NCBI RefSeq assembly: GCF_000382345.1
Contig: NZ_KB908101.1
Location: 22,039 to 86,038 of the forward strand
Length of the DNA stretch: 64,000 nucleotides
Source: Massilia niastensis DSM 21313
GTDB lineage: Bacteria; Pseudomonadota; Gammaproteobacteria; Burkholderiales; Burkholderiaceae_D
Direction: 5' to 3'
The notes under the pieces were generated by a model. The model was not told the DNA's origin. It saw only the letters and a list, made by a program, of their open reading frames with translations, and did not search any database. A program made the translations under genes and the position numbers. Shown piece after piece: positions 42,883 through 51,679 of this stretch. The number at the start of each line of letters is the position of its first letter. Position 1 is the first letter of the stretch.

Positions 42883-43467
42883 TCAACGAGTATGCAGGCT
42901 TTCCGCGTCCAGCGCCAGGTTCAGCGCCAGCACGTTGACCCGGGGCTCGCCGAACACGCCCAGCAAGCGACCCTTGCTGTGCTCGTCCACCAGCGCGGCG
43001 ACGCGCGCCGCGTCGAGGCCGCGCACGCGTGCCACGCGCCCCATCTGGTAGCGCGCGGCGGCGATGCTGATCTCCGGATCGAGGCCACTGGCCGAGGCCG
43101 TGACCAGGTCGACCGGCACCGCGGCGGTACTGCCGGGATCAAGCTCGCGCAGCGCGGCGATGCGCGCCTTGACGGCCTCGCCCAGCGCCGGATTGGCCGG
43201 TCCCTGGTTGGAACCGCTCGAGCCCGCGCCGTTGGCCGGCATCGGTCCGGTGGCCGACGGACGGCCCCAGAAATAGCGCGGGCTGCTGAACGACTGGCCG
43301 ATCAGGGACGAGCCGACCACCTGCCCGCCATGGCGGACCAGGCTGCCGTTGGCCTGTTCGGGGAACGCCGCCTGGGCGATGCCGGTCACGGCCAGCGGAT
43401 ACACGATGCCGCAGATGAGGGTCAGTGCGCCGAACAGCACCAGCGCGGGACGGATAAGGGATTGCAT
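42883..43467 (-). CDS. kdpC: Potassium-transporting ATPase subunit KdpC
   Basis: A 194-residue single-pass subunit. The membrane helix [24 protein letters not shown] precedes the soluble domain with [21 protein letters not shown], an almost invariant KdpC motif, and [14 protein letters not shown]. It stabilises the KdpFABC pump and raises ATP affinity. ATG 43467 (MQSLIRPAL) was chosen because AAGGAG lies six bases upstream; an in-frame ATG at 43482 lacks this. Confidence 0.96.
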   Translation of the reverse strand: MQSLIRPALVLFGALTLICGIVYPLAVTGIAQAAFPEQANGSLVRHGGQVVGSSLIGQSFSSPRYFWGRPSATGPMPANGAGSSGSNQGPANPALGEAVKARIAALRELDPGSTAAVPVDLVTASASGLDPEISIAAARYQMGRVARVRGLDAARVAALVDEHSKGRLLGVFGEPRVNVLALNLALDAESLHTR

Positions 43468-43478
43468 GGTGGACTCCT

Positions 43479-45581
43479 TCATGCCAGGTTGAGCGCTGCG
43501 AGCGCCATGTCGATCAGCTTGATGCCGGCGAACGGCAGCAGCAGGCCGCCGACGCCGTAGACCAGCAGGTTGCGGCGCAGCAGGCTGGCGGCGCCGATTG
43601 CGCGGTAGCGCACGCCCTTGAGCGCGAGCGGGATCAGGAACACGATGATCAGGGCATTGAAGATCACCGCCGACATGATCGCCGACGAGGGGCTGGTCAG
43701 CCTCATGATGTCGAGCGCCTTCAGGCTCGGATAGGTGCCGACGAAAGCAGCCGGAACGATCGCGAAATACTTGGCGATGTCGTTCGAGATCGAGAAGGTG
43801 GTGAGCGCACCGCGCGTCATCAGCATCTGCTTGCCGATCTCGACGATCTCCAGCAGCTTGGTCGGGTTCGAATCGAGGTCGACCATGTTGCCGGCTTCCT
43901 TGGCCGCCTGGGTGCCGGAATTCATCGCCACCGCCACGTCGGCCTGGGCCAGCGCCGGCGCGTCGTTGGTGCCGTCACCGGTCATCGCGACCAGCTTGCC
44001 CTCGGCCTGGTAGCCGCGGATCAGCTGCAGCTTCTCTTCCGGCGTGGCCTCGGCCACGAAGTCGTCCACGCCTGCCTCGGCCGCGATGGCGGCGGCGGTC
44101 AGCTTGTTGTCGCCGGTGACCATCACGGTCTTCACGCCCATGCGGCGCAGCTCGGCGAAACGCTCGCGGATGCCGCCCTTGACCACGTCCTTGAGCTCGA
44201 CCACGCCCATCACCTTGCCGGCGTCGGCCACCACCAGCGGCGTGCTGCCGCGGCGCGCCACGTCGTCGACGATGCGCTCGATCTCGGCCGGCCATTTCTG
44301 GCCGAGCAGTTCCACATGGTGGCGGATCGCCGAAGCCGCGCCCTTGCGCAGATGGCGCGCGCCGAGGTCGACGCCGCTCATGCGGGTCTGGGCGCTGAAC
44401 GGCACGAACACGGCGTGCAGCGGCTCCATCACCCGTTCGCGGATCGCGAAGCGGTTCTTGGCCAGCACCACGACGCTGCGCCCTTCCGGGGTCTCGTCGG
44501 CCAGCGAGGCCAGCTGGGCCACGTCGGCCAGTTCCTGTTCGCTCACGCCCGGCGCCGGCAGGAAGGCTGCGGCCTGGCGGTTGCCGAAGGTGATGGTGCC
44601 GGTCTTGTCCAGCAACAGCACGTCGACGTCGCCGGCCGCTTCGACCGCTCGGCCCGAGGTGGCGATCACGTTGGCCTGCATCATGCGGCTCATGCCGGCC
44701 ACGCCGATGGCCGACAGCAAGCCGCCGATGGTGGTCGGGATTAGGCACACCAGCAGCGCGACCAGGGCGGTGATCGTGACCGCCTGGCCACCACCGGCCA
44801 TTTCCACTGCGAACATCGAGAACGGCAGCAGGGTCGCCGTCACCACCAGGAACACGATGGTCAGGGCCACCAGCAGGATGGTCAACGCGATCTCGTTCGG
44901 GGTCTTCTTGCGCGCCGCGCCTTCGACCATGCCGATCATGCGGTCGAGGAAGGTTTCGCCCGGATTGGCGCTGACCTTCACCACCAGCCAGTCGGACAGC
45001 ACGCGGGTGCCGCCGGTGACGGCGCAGAAGTCGCCGCCCGACTCGCGGATCACGGGGGCCGATTCGCCGGTAATGGCGCTCTCGTCGACCGAGGCCACGC
45101 CTTCGACGATCTCGCCGTCCACCGGAATCACGTCGCCCGCTTCGACCAGGAAGAACATGCCCTTGCGCAGTTCATCCGACTTGGTCGGGATCCACGTCGT
45201 GCCGTGCACGGGGTTGTACAGCTTCTTGGCCATCACGGTCTGGCGCAGGGCGCGCAGCGACGCCGCCTGGGCCTTGCTGCGGCCTTCGGCCAGGGCTTCG
45301 GCGAAGTTCGCGAACAGGATCGTGAACCATAGCCAGATGGCGGTGGCCAGGATGAAGCCCGCCGGGGCTTCGCCCTGCCCGGCCAGGGCCTGCAGGTACA
45401 GCAGCGTCGTCAGGATCGCGCCGATGTAGACCACGAACATGACCGGGCTGCGCAACTGGGTACGCGGATGCAGCTTCTTGAAGGCGTCGGCGATGGCCGG
45501 CCCGACCAGGGTCGAGTCGAACAGGGTCAGGGCGCGGCGCACCGGCTGGGCCGGCTGGGTATGAGGAATGCTTTGTTCCAT
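43479..45581 (-). CDS. kdpB: Potassium-transporting ATPase ATP-binding subunit KdpB
   Basis: A 700-residue P-type ATPase. The phosphorylated Asp lies in [14 protein letters not shown], the actuator loop in [13 protein letters not shown], and the hinge in [21 protein letters not shown]. It uses ATP to energise potassium uptake through KdpA. ATG 45581 (MEQSIPHTQ) lies 2 nt after the kdpA stop; the longer open frame upstream is kdpA read out of frame. Confidence 0.97.
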   Translation of the reverse strand: MEQSIPHTQPAQPVRRALTLFDSTLVGPAIADAFKKLHPRTQLRSPVMFVVYIGAILTTLLYLQALAGQGEAPAGFILATAIWLWFTILFANFAEALAEGRSKAQAASLRALRQTVMAKKLYNPVHGTTWIPTKSDELRKGMFFLVEAGDVIPVDGEIVEGVASVDESAITGESAPVIRESGGDFCAVTGGTRVLSDWLVVKVSANPGETFLDRMIGMVEGAARKKTPNEIALTILLVALTIVFLVVTATLLPFSMFAVEMAGGGQAVTITALVALLVCLIPTTIGGLLSAIGVAGMSRMMQANVIATSGRAVEAAGDVDVLLLDKTGTITFGNRQAAAFLPAPGVSEQELADVAQLASLADETPEGRSVVVLAKNRFAIRERVMEPLHAVFVPFSAQTRMSGVDLGARHLRKGAASAIRHHVELLGQKWPAEIERIVDDVARRGSTPLVVADAGKVMGVVELKDVVKGGIRERFAELRRMGVKTVMVTGDNKLTAAAIAAEAGVDDFVAEATPEEKLQLIRGYQAEGKLVAMTGDGTNDAPALAQADVAVAMNSGTQAAKEAGNMVDLDSNPTKLLEIVEIGKQMLMTRGALTTFSISNDIAKYFAIVPAAFVGTYPSLKALDIMRLTSPSSAIMSAVIFNALIIVFLIPLALKGVRYRAIGAASLLRRNLLVYGVGGLLLPFAGIKLIDMALAALNLA

Positions 45582-45583
45582 GA

Positions 45584-47359
45584 TTATGCTCCGAACAGCT
45601 GGAGATGTTCGACCACCGGCCCAAGGGCCAGGGCCGGTACGTAGTTGAGGACGCCGACCAGCACCACGATCGCCGCCAGCAGGCAGACGAACAGAGGGCC
45701 ATGGGTCGGCATGGTACCGGCGGTGACGGCCAGGCGCTGGCGTCCGGCCAGCGAACCGGCGATCGCCAGCACCGGCACGATCACGGCGAAGCGCCCGAAC
45801 CACATCGCCACCGCCAGCAGGGTGTTGTAGAACGGCGTGTTGGCGGAAAGGCCGGCGAAGGCGCTGCCGTTGTTGTTCGCCGCCGAACTCAGCGCGTACA
45901 GGATTTCCGAGAAGCCATGCGCGCCCGGATTGGCGATGCCGGCCTTGCCGCTGGCCGCCATGACCGCCAGCGCGGTTCCCAGCAGCACCAGGCAGGGCGT
46001 GACCAGGATCGCCACCGCGGTCATCTTCATTTCAAACGCGCCGATCTTCTTGCCCAGGTATTCCGGGGTACGGCCGATCATCAGGCCGGCGATGAACACC
46101 GCCAGGATCGCGAACACCAGCATGCCGTACAGGCCCGAGCCGACGCCGCCGAAGATCACTTCGCCGAACTGCATCAGGACCATCGGCACCATGCCGCCCA
46201 GCGGCATGAAGGAATCGTGCATGGAATTCACCGCGCCGCAGGAGGCGGCGGTGGTGATGACCGCGAACAGGGACGAGGCACCGATGCCGAAACGGATTTC
46301 CTTGCCTTCCATGTTGCCGCCCGGCTGCAGCGTGCTGGCCGCCTGGTCCACGCCCAGCGCCGCGAGCTGCGGATTGGCCTGCTGTTCGGAAACGAAGGCC
46401 AGCCCGGCGGCGATCACGAACACCAGGGTCATGGTGGCCAGCACCGCCCAGCCCTGGCGGATATCACCGACCATGCGTCCGAAAGCGAAGCACAGCGCGG
46501 CCGGGATCAGGAAGATGGAAACCATCTCGACGAAGTTCGACAGCGCGTTCGGGTTCTCGAACGGATGGGCGGAGTTGGCGTTGAAGTAGCCGCCGCCATT
46601 GGTGCCCAGCAGCTTGATCGATTCCTGCGAGGCGACCGGTCCCATCGGAATGGACTGGGTATCGGCGCGCATGTCGACCGGCTGCGCGTCCGGCGTCGCG
46701 GGCGGCTGGGTATAGGTGATCGGATCCAGCAGGTGCGCGTCGACGTGGCTCGAGAAGTTCTGCACCACGCCTTGTCCGGCCAGGAAGACGGCCACGACCA
46801 GCGACAGCGGCAGCAGCACGTACAGGGTGGAGCGGGTCAGGTCGACCCAGAAGTTGCCGATCGACTTGGCCGAACGCGCGCTGAAGCCGCGAATCAGGGC
46901 GAACACCACGGCGATGCCGGTAGCGGCCGAGAAGAAGTTCTGGCAGGCCAGCGCCAGCATCTGGGTCAGGATGCTCATGGTCTGCTCGCCGCTGTAGCCC
47001 TGCCAGTTGGTGTTGGAAACGAAGCTGACGGCCGTGTTGAAGGCCGAGTCCGGGCTGACATTGCCCATGTTTTCCGGGTTCAGCGGCAGCCAGGCCTGGA
47101 CGCGCTGGATCAGGTAGACGGCCAGCGCGCCGATCGCGTTGAACACGAGCAGCGCCAGGGTGTAGGTCTTCCAGTCTTGGTCCTGGGTCGCGGCCGGGCC
47201 GGCGCAGCGGTACAGGATGCGTTCCAGCTTGCCGGGCCAGCGCAGGCCGGGAATGGTGCCGCGCTCGCCGACGCGCGCCAGCAGCGCGCCCAGCGGCCAG
47301 GCCAGGGCCAGCAGGACCAGCAGGAAAGCCGCAAGCAGCAGCAGGTTATTGGTGCTCAT
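45584..47359 (-). CDS. kdpA: Potassium-transporting ATPase potassium-binding subunit KdpA
   Basis: A 591-residue channel-like inner-membrane subunit. The four selectivity-filter loops can be located, for example in [55 protein letters not shown] and [12 protein letters not shown]. It selects potassium from the periplasm. The ATG at 47359 overlaps the kdpF stop by one base (TGATG) and follows GAGGACC, so the two are translated together. Confidence 0.97.
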   Translation of the reverse strand: MSTNNLLLLAAFLLVLLALAWPLGALLARVGERGTIPGLRWPGKLERILYRCAGPAATQDQDWKTYTLALLVFNAIGALAVYLIQRVQAWLPLNPENMGNVSPDSAFNTAVSFVSNTNWQGYSGEQTMSILTQMLALACQNFFSAATGIAVVFALIRGFSARSAKSIGNFWVDLTRSTLYVLLPLSLVVAVFLAGQGVVQNFSSHVDAHLLDPITYTQPPATPDAQPVDMRADTQSIPMGPVASQESIKLLGTNGGGYFNANSAHPFENPNALSNFVEMVSIFLIPAALCFAFGRMVGDIRQGWAVLATMTLVFVIAAGLAFVSEQQANPQLAALGVDQAASTLQPGGNMEGKEIRFGIGASSLFAVITTAASCGAVNSMHDSFMPLGGMVPMVLMQFGEVIFGGVGSGLYGMLVFAILAVFIAGLMIGRTPEYLGKKIGAFEMKMTAVAILVTPCLVLLGTALAVMAASGKAGIANPGAHGFSEILYALSSAANNNGSAFAGLSANTPFYNTLLAVAMWFGRFAVIVPVLAIAGSLAGRQRLAVTAGTMPTHGPLFVCLLAAIVVLVGVLNYVPALALGPVVEHLQLFGA

Positions 47360-47448
47360 CACAGGTCCTCCGGCTTGAACAATGCCACCAGCAGGTAGCC
47401 GAGCAGCGCGACGGCGCAGGCGCCGGCGATCACGTAGGAGAGGGTCAT
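47359..47448 (-). CDS. kdpF: Potassium-transporting ATPase small subunit KdpF
   Basis: A 29-residue single-helix protein, [18 protein letters not shown] followed by [11 protein letters not shown]. The ending LxxALxxPExL is the KdpF signature. It stabilises the Kdp complex in the membrane. GGAGG stands nine bases before the ATG. It lies between an overlapping small ORF and kdpA. Confidence 0.93.
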   Translation of the reverse strand: MTLSYVIAGACAVALLGYLLVALFKPEDL

Positions 47449-47537
47449 GGCTTGCCTCCGAGGCGTGCGCAGCCTGCGAGCAGCGCCCAGGAGAGAAGGA
47501 AGAAGGCGAGCAGCGCGCCGATAAAAATCGCATCCAT
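47445..47537 (-). CDS. Unnamed 30-residue membrane peptide upstream of kdpF
   Basis: [20 protein letters not shown] plus [10 protein letters not shown]: one hydrophobic helix then a short basic tail, with an acidic residue at position 2. Its stop overlaps the kdpF start as ATGA, the coupling seen elsewhere in this operon. A KdpE-like box stands 83 nt upstream. I believe similar tiny proteins precede kdpF in other proteobacteria, but this is recall and needs a search. It may be a second small Kdp subunit or a translational leader for kdpF. The ribosome site is weak (GAAAG). Confidence 0.6.
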   Translation of the reverse strand: MDAIFIGALLAFFLLSWALLAGCARLGGKP

Positions 47538-47619
47538 ACACATTCGCTTTCAGCGTTGATGTTGATGAAGGGAAGCGTAGCGGCATCGCCCTAAAGACAG
47601 GATAAAAAGGCGGGGATGC

Positions 47620-47640
47620 CGCGTAAACGCGGTGTAAACG
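47620..47640 (-). promoter_or_regulatory. KdpE-like box before the kdp genes
   Basis: On the minus strand GTTTACACCGCGTTTACGC contains two TTTAC units 11 nt apart, one helical turn, as expected for two OmpR-type monomers. It lies 83 nt before the first small ORF. A hairpin with 8-bp arms (47580-47587 and 47615-47622) sits between box and gene. The box falls directly behind the torF stop, so kdp has its own promoter. Confidence 0.5.
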
Positions 47641-47648
47641 GCGTGGGG

Positions 47649-48392
47649 TCAGAAGGTGCGGCTGACGCTCAGCTGCAGTGCCTTCCTGCCGAGGAATTTG
47701 CCGTTCGCGGGCGAGGCGTAGGCCGTCTTGCCGGCGTTGGTGCCGACCACCGCCAGCGCCACCGAAGCGAGTTCGAACTGGCGGGTGACGCCGACCTTCC
47801 AGTCGGTGTAACTCGCAGCGGAATTGTTGTCCACGCGCTGGCGGCCGGCGTGCAGGTTGAGCATGAAGCCCTTGCCGGCGTCGATGTTGGCGCCCAGGTC
47901 CAGGTAGCCGCTGTTCCCGCTGTCGACGAAGCCGAACAGGTTGGTCAGGGCGTGCGAGTACTTGATCCAGGCCGGCCCGACTCCCAGCTGGAGGTAGGCT
48001 TCGGTGGTGTGGGCGTTGGCGAAGCCGCTCACGCGGCCCATGCCGTTGTCGGGGTAGAAGTAGCGCAGCACGCCGACGTCGTAGCTGAGCGCGCCCGGCA
48101 GTTCGCCGCGCTTGCCGCCATACAAATCGATCTCGACCTCGCCCTTGCCGCCGGCGTCCCCGATCCACTTGATGGTCGAGGCCCAGGCGCCGGCGTACCA
48201 GCCGGATGCGTGGACATAGTCGACGCCGCCCTGCAGGGCCGGACGCAGGCGGGTCTGGGAGATGCCGCGGTAACGGTAGTCGGAGGTGGCCGCCGCGTTC
48301 CAGCCGAGGGTCGATGCGGCTGCGGGGGTGTCGGCGTGGGCGTGGCCGGCCAGGATCAGGCCGGCGAACAGCGCTTGAATCGGTGCTTTCAT
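47649..48392 (-). CDS. TorF-family putative outer-membrane porin
   Basis: A 247-residue exported beta-barrel protein. The signal peptide (APIQALFAGLILAGHAHA) is followed by WNAAATSDYRYRGISQTRLRPALQGGVD, the typical TorF start, and it ends in QLSVSRTF with terminal Phe. TorF proteins have no proven substrate. Position directly before the kdp operon and a KdpE-like box in its own leader suggest a channel that supplies potassium, or another ion, at low external level; this is inference. ATG 48392 has AGGAC in front; the frame extends upstream but without a signal peptide. Confidence 0.88.
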   Translation of the reverse strand: MKAPIQALFAGLILAGHAHADTPAAASTLGWNAAATSDYRYRGISQTRLRPALQGGVDYVHASGWYAGAWASTIKWIGDAGGKGEVEIDLYGGKRGELPGALSYDVGVLRYFYPDNGMGRVSGFANAHTTEAYLQLGVGPAWIKYSHALTNLFGFVDSGNSGYLDLGANIDAGKGFMLNLHAGRQRVDNNSAASYTDWKVGVTRQFELASVALAVVGTNAGKTAYASPANGKFLGRKALQLSVSRTF

Positions 48393-48470
48393 GATGTCCT
48401 GCTTGTGTGTTGTTATCGAAGCCATGCGACGCGCGGGGCGGCGGATGGACACGAGCAGCTTAGCGATTCA

Positions 48471-48493
48471 GGCGTAAAAAAATCGTATAAAGG
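48471..48493 (-). promoter_or_regulatory. KdpE-like box before the torF-type porin
   Basis: On the minus strand it reads TTTATACGATTTTTTTACGC. This closely resembles the E. coli KdpE site as I recall it (TTTATAC, T-run, TTTACACC). It stands 79 nt before the porin ATG, nearly the same distance as the kdp box. A further CTTTACACCG half-site is at 48502-48512. Confidence 0.55.
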
Positions 48494-48532
48494 TGGCGAC
48501 GCGGTGTAAAGGCCTTGTATCGATGAGTAAAT

Positions 48533-48556
48533 AAAAAAGGCCGTCCGAAGACGGCC
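48533..48556 (-). terminator. Terminator, duplicated copy
   Basis: GGCCGTC-CGAA-GACGGCC hairpin followed on the minus strand by six T. It is identical over 26 bp to the hldD terminator at 48867-48892 and belongs to the stranded hldD 3' end beside it. Confidence 0.85.
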
Positions 48557-48568
48557 ATCGGTACATGC

Positions 48569-48601
48569 TTAGCGTGCCGGCTGGCTGCACAGGAAGTCCA
48601 C
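48569..48601 (-). pseudogene. Stranded 3' end of an hldD gene (duplicate tail)
   Basis: Reads (V)DFLCSQPAR-stop; the intact hldD ends MDFLRSQPAR-stop. Together with the terminator behind it, this is a second, diverged copy of the last 30 coding bases of hldD. Similarity stops at 48600, exactly where the inverted-repeat element begins. It cannot encode a protein. Confidence 0.75.
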
Positions 48602-48831
48602 ATTCAGGGTCAGGTCTGTCATTCGGACATGGACGCACAACCCTTGCGAAATCTCAGAACGGTTTTAAGTAGACTAAGACTTTTTTCCACTTTCCGACAT
48701 GGTCCGTGATGCACAGCTTGCGGTGACGAATGAGAGCCGAGCATTGACGAGTTTGGGATAAACAAACCAGCATTTTGAGATAGAGCAAAGGTGCTCGCTC
48801 GGTGTCCGAATGACAGACCTGACCCTGAATG
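48601..48831. mobile_element. 231-bp MITE-like element with perfect 29-bp terminal inverted repeats
   Basis: The ends 48601-48629 (CATTCAGGGTCAGGTCTGTC then ATTCGGACA) and 48803-48831 are exact inverse complements over 29 bases. The 173-bp interior is more AT-rich than the surroundings and has no plausible gene. It is thus a non-autonomous element or the residue of a larger one. I could not see a target-site duplication at the ends. The 523-bp gap 48393-48916 is filled by the KdpE-like box, the stranded hldD tail and this element. Confidence 0.75.
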
Positions 48832-48868
48832 CAGCACTCTTACTTCGCGCTCATCCGTGAAGAACCAT

Positions 48869-48892
48869 AAAAAAGGCCGTCCGAAGACGGCC
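48869..48892 (-). terminator. Intrinsic terminator of waaF-hldD
   Basis: Hairpin GGCCGTC-CGAA-GACGGCC (48875-48892) with six T on the minus strand, 25 nt behind the hldD stop. Confidence 0.9.
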
Positions 48893-48916
48893 CATGGGCA
48901 TGCACGCGGGCTGTAC

Positions 48917-49924
48917 TCAGCGTGCCGGCTGGCTGCGCAGGAAGTCCATGTACTTCGCCACGCCGGTAGCCACGTCGGTGAACTCCTCGCGGTAGCCGAC
49001 TTCGCGCAAGGCCGAGATGTCGGCCTGGGTGAAGCTCTGGTATTTGCCCTTCAGTTTGTCGGGGAACGGCAGGTATTCGAGCAGGCCCTTGGCCAGGATC
49101 TCGTCCAGCGTCATCGTCGGCTTGCCCTCGTTGGCCAGCGCGTTGACGGTGGCGATGGCCAGGTCGTTGAAGGGCTGGGCGCGGCCGGTGCCAAGGTTGA
49201 AGATGCCGCGCTTGTCAGGGTTATCCAGGAAGAACAGGTTGACCTTGACCACGTCCTCGATATAGATGAAGTCGCGCATCTGGGTGCCGGCCTCGTAGCC
49301 CTCGTTGGCGCCGAACAGCTTGACCTTGCCCTCTTTCAGGAACTGGTGGTACTGGTGGAACGGCACCGAGGCCATCGTGCCCTTGTGCTGTTCCAGCGGA
49401 CCGTAGACGTTGAAGTAGCGCAGGCCGACCATCTGGCTGCCGGCGTCCTTGCCCCTGGCCTGCCAGTAGCGGCGCAGGTACTGGTCGAACAGGAATTTCG
49501 AGTAGCCGTACACGTTCAGCGGCTTCTCCAGCGGACGCTCTTCGCGGAACACGGTGCCGCCGCCATACACGGCCGCCGACGAGGCGTAGATGAAGGGAAT
49601 GCCTTCGCGCTGGCAGAATTCGAACAGTTCCACGGTGTACTCGTAGTTGTTCTTCATCATGTAGCGGCCGTCGGTCTCCATGGTGTTGGAGCAGGCGCCC
49701 TGGTGCAGGACCGCGCTGAACTTGCCGTCGAACTGGCCCGCCTTCAGGCGCGCGATGAAGTCTTCCTTGTCGAGGTAGTCCGCGATCTCGGCGTCGACGA
49801 TGTTGTGGAACTTCTCCGGTCGCGACATGTTGTCGACGCCGAAGACGCTGAACGGCTGGCGGGCCGACAGCGCATGCACCAGGTTCGCTCCAATGAAGCC
49901 TGCTGCGCCTGTTACCAGAATCAT
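48917..49924 (-). CDS. hldD: ADP-L-glycero-D-manno-heptose 6-epimerase
   Basis: A 335-residue SDR-type epimerase of the LPS inner-core pathway. It has TGAAGFIGANLV at the N-terminus, GACSNTMETDGRYMMKNNYEY, the catalytic YGYSK pair in LNVYGYSKFLFDQYLR, and GTQMRDFIYIEDVV. It converts ADP-D,D-heptose to the L,D form used by the heptosyltransferase encoded upstream. It lies 15 nt behind waaF in an operon. Confidence 0.97.
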   Translation of the reverse strand: MILVTGAAGFIGANLVHALSARQPFSVFGVDNMSRPEKFHNIVDAEIADYLDKEDFIARLKAGQFDGKFSAVLHQGACSNTMETDGRYMMKNNYEYTVELFEFCQREGIPFIYASSAAVYGGGTVFREERPLEKPLNVYGYSKFLFDQYLRRYWQARGKDAGSQMVGLRYFNVYGPLEQHKGTMASVPFHQYHQFLKEGKVKLFGANEGYEAGTQMRDFIYIEDVVKVNLFFLDNPDKRGIFNLGTGRAQPFNDLAIATVNALANEGKPTMTLDEILAKGLLEYLPFPDKLKGKYQSFTQADISALREVGYREEFTDVATGVAKYMDFLRSQPAR

Positions 49925-49939
49925 GGTGGTCCTCTTCGA

Positions 49940-50986
49940 TTAGGTGTTGCTTGTCCGCCGCGCGTCATGCGCCGCGAGCATGGGTTGCAAGGGCTGCCAC
50001 ACGGCGGCCGGCAGGATCTGCTTCATGCAGTTCTGGTGCCCCAGCGGGCACTCGCGCTGCTGGCAGGGCGAGCATTCGATGTGCAGCCACAGGATCTTCG
50101 CCAGCTGCGACAGCGGCGGCGTATGGCGCGGATCGGTCGGGCCATAGATGGCCACCACCGGACGGCGCAGCGCGGCGCCGATGTGCATCAGGCCCGAGTC
50201 GTTGGTCACCACCGCGGCGGCGCGCGAGATCAGGGCGATCGCCTCGCTCAGCGAGGTGGAACCGGCCAGGTTGTGCGCCTGCGGCACAAGGGCGGTGATC
50301 TCGTCGCACACGGCGCGGTCCTTGGGGGAGCCGAGCAGCAGGATCTGCGCGTCCGGGCGATTGGCGAGGATGGTCTGCGCCAGTTCGGCGAAGTAGGACG
50401 ACGGCCAGCGCTTGGCGGGGCCGAATTCGGCGCCCGGCGCGAAGGCCACGTAGATTCCCGGCGGCAGGCCCAGGCGGTCGATCGCGGCCTGCGCCTTGTC
50501 CTCGCCCACCACCATTTCCGGTTCCGGCAGCCGCTCCGGACGCGCCAGGCGGCGCACCGGGGCATCCGCCATCGCCTCGTAGAACTGGGCCATGGGGCGC
50601 GGCGCCTCCTTGTCGTCGTGGTGCATCACGTTGACCAGGCCATAGCGCATCTCGCCCTTGTAGCCGACCCGCTTCGGGATGCCGGCCAGCCAGGGGATCA
50701 GCGCGAACTTGAGCGTGTTCGGCAGCACGTAGGAATCGGCATAGCCGCGCGCCTTCAGCATCTTCGCGAAGCGGCGGCGCTCGCCCAGCTGGAGCGCGCC
50801 ATGCTTGAACGGCGCCTCGATCACCGAGTCCACCTCGCGCATCGCCTGCCATACCGGGGCCACCCAGGTCGGGGCCAGGACATCGATCGGACGGTCGGGA
50901 TGGTGCTGTTTCAGCTTGCGCAGCAAGGGCTGCGCCATCACGGCGTCGCCGATCCAGTTCGGGGAAATCACAAGCGTGCGCAACAT
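49940..50986 (-). CDS. waaF: Lipopolysaccharide heptosyltransferase II
   Basis: A 348-residue GT9 glycosyltransferase. Family signs are the start TLVISPNWIGDAVMAQPLLRKL, FAPGAEFGPAKRWP, TNDSGLMHIGAAL, and a Cys-rich end (ECSPCQQRECPLGHQNCM). It adds the second heptose to the LPS core at the cytoplasmic face. ATG 50986 (MLRTLVIS) is the family start; the open frame continues upstream without support. Confidence 0.95.
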   Translation of the reverse strand: MLRTLVISPNWIGDAVMAQPLLRKLKQHHPDRPIDVLAPTWVAPVWQAMREVDSVIEAPFKHGALQLGERRRFAKMLKARGYADSYVLPNTLKFALIPWLAGIPKRVGYKGEMRYGLVNVMHHDDKEAPRPMAQFYEAMADAPVRRLARPERLPEPEMVVGEDKAQAAIDRLGLPPGIYVAFAPGAEFGPAKRWPSSYFAELAQTILANRPDAQILLLGSPKDRAVCDEITALVPQAHNLAGSTSLSEAIALISRAAAVVTNDSGLMHIGAALRRPVVAIYGPTDPRHTPPLSQLAKILWLHIECSPCQQRECPLGHQNCMKQILPAAVWQPLQPMLAAHDARRTSNT

Positions 50987-51141
50987 GGTCGTTCTTTGCT
51001 GGTCAGGTGGCAATCGGTTCTGCGGAATGTCGCAACCCACGATTATAGCAACCGGTGAACTGGACTGCCTGATGGGAGAAAGCGTGGACAAATTGCCTCA
51101 CCCATGCGCCGGGGCCCGCTTCCGGCGCTATAATTTTTACC

Positions 51142-51528
51142 ATGAACCGGCTCCGCAGATCCCAGTCGCTGTACGGATGGACCGTCCTCCTGGCGTTCCT
51201 GTTCGGCCTGTTCGTCCCGATGGCGTCCCATGCCACGGCGCCGCTCGGCTACACGGCCGAGATCTGCAGCGCCACGGGCACCCGCCACGTCATGATCATG
51301 GTCGATCATGCCATGCCGCAAGACAACAAGGCCATGCAGGGCATGGCGCACTGCGACCTGTGCTGTTCCCAGCACCAGCAGCCGCTGGCCCCGCCGGGCC
51401 AGCCGGACATTGCCATGCCGCTCGAGCGCGAGCGCGATCCCTACCCGCCCCTGTTCTACCACGCGCCCGCGCCGCAGTTCGCGTGGACGGCCGCGCAGTC
51501 GCGCGGGCCGCCGTCGACGATTTCCTGA
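51142..51528 (+). CDS. DUF2946 family protein
   Basis: A 128-residue protein with an N-terminal hydrophobic segment (GWTVLLAFLFGLFVPMASHA), then AEICSATG, a His/Met-rich stretch (HVMIMVDHAMPQDNKAMQGMAHCDLCC) and a terminal RGPPS, the usual plan of DUF2946. Such genes sit by TonB receptors and copper- or iron-related membrane proteins, as here. The Met/His/Cys pattern suits metal binding, but function is unknown. A TATAAT at 51129-51134 lies just 7 nt before the ATG and may give a leaderless message. Confidence 0.85.
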   Translation: MNRLRRSQSLYGWTVLLAFLFGLFVPMASHATAPLGYTAEICSATGTRHVMIMVDHAMPQDNKAMQGMAHCDLCCSQHQQPLAPPGQPDIAMPLERERDPYPPLFYHAPAPQFAWTAAQSRGPPSTIS

Positions 51529-51679
51529 TTCGCCCTTGATACGTTCCAGACGCCTGCCATGCCGCCTCCAGCAGCCAGGCAAGCGCCGGAACACCGCTCG
51601 TCACCGTCGGCGGCGCGCTTCCCTTGCGCGCCCGCCGGCACATGCGCGCGCCGCTTCACGCCCGCGCACAGGAATCGTC

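Noticed and set aside
48619..48837. 72-codon ORF inside the inverted-repeat element
   Set aside because: It runs into the terminal repeat, lacks a ribosome site and resembles no transposase.
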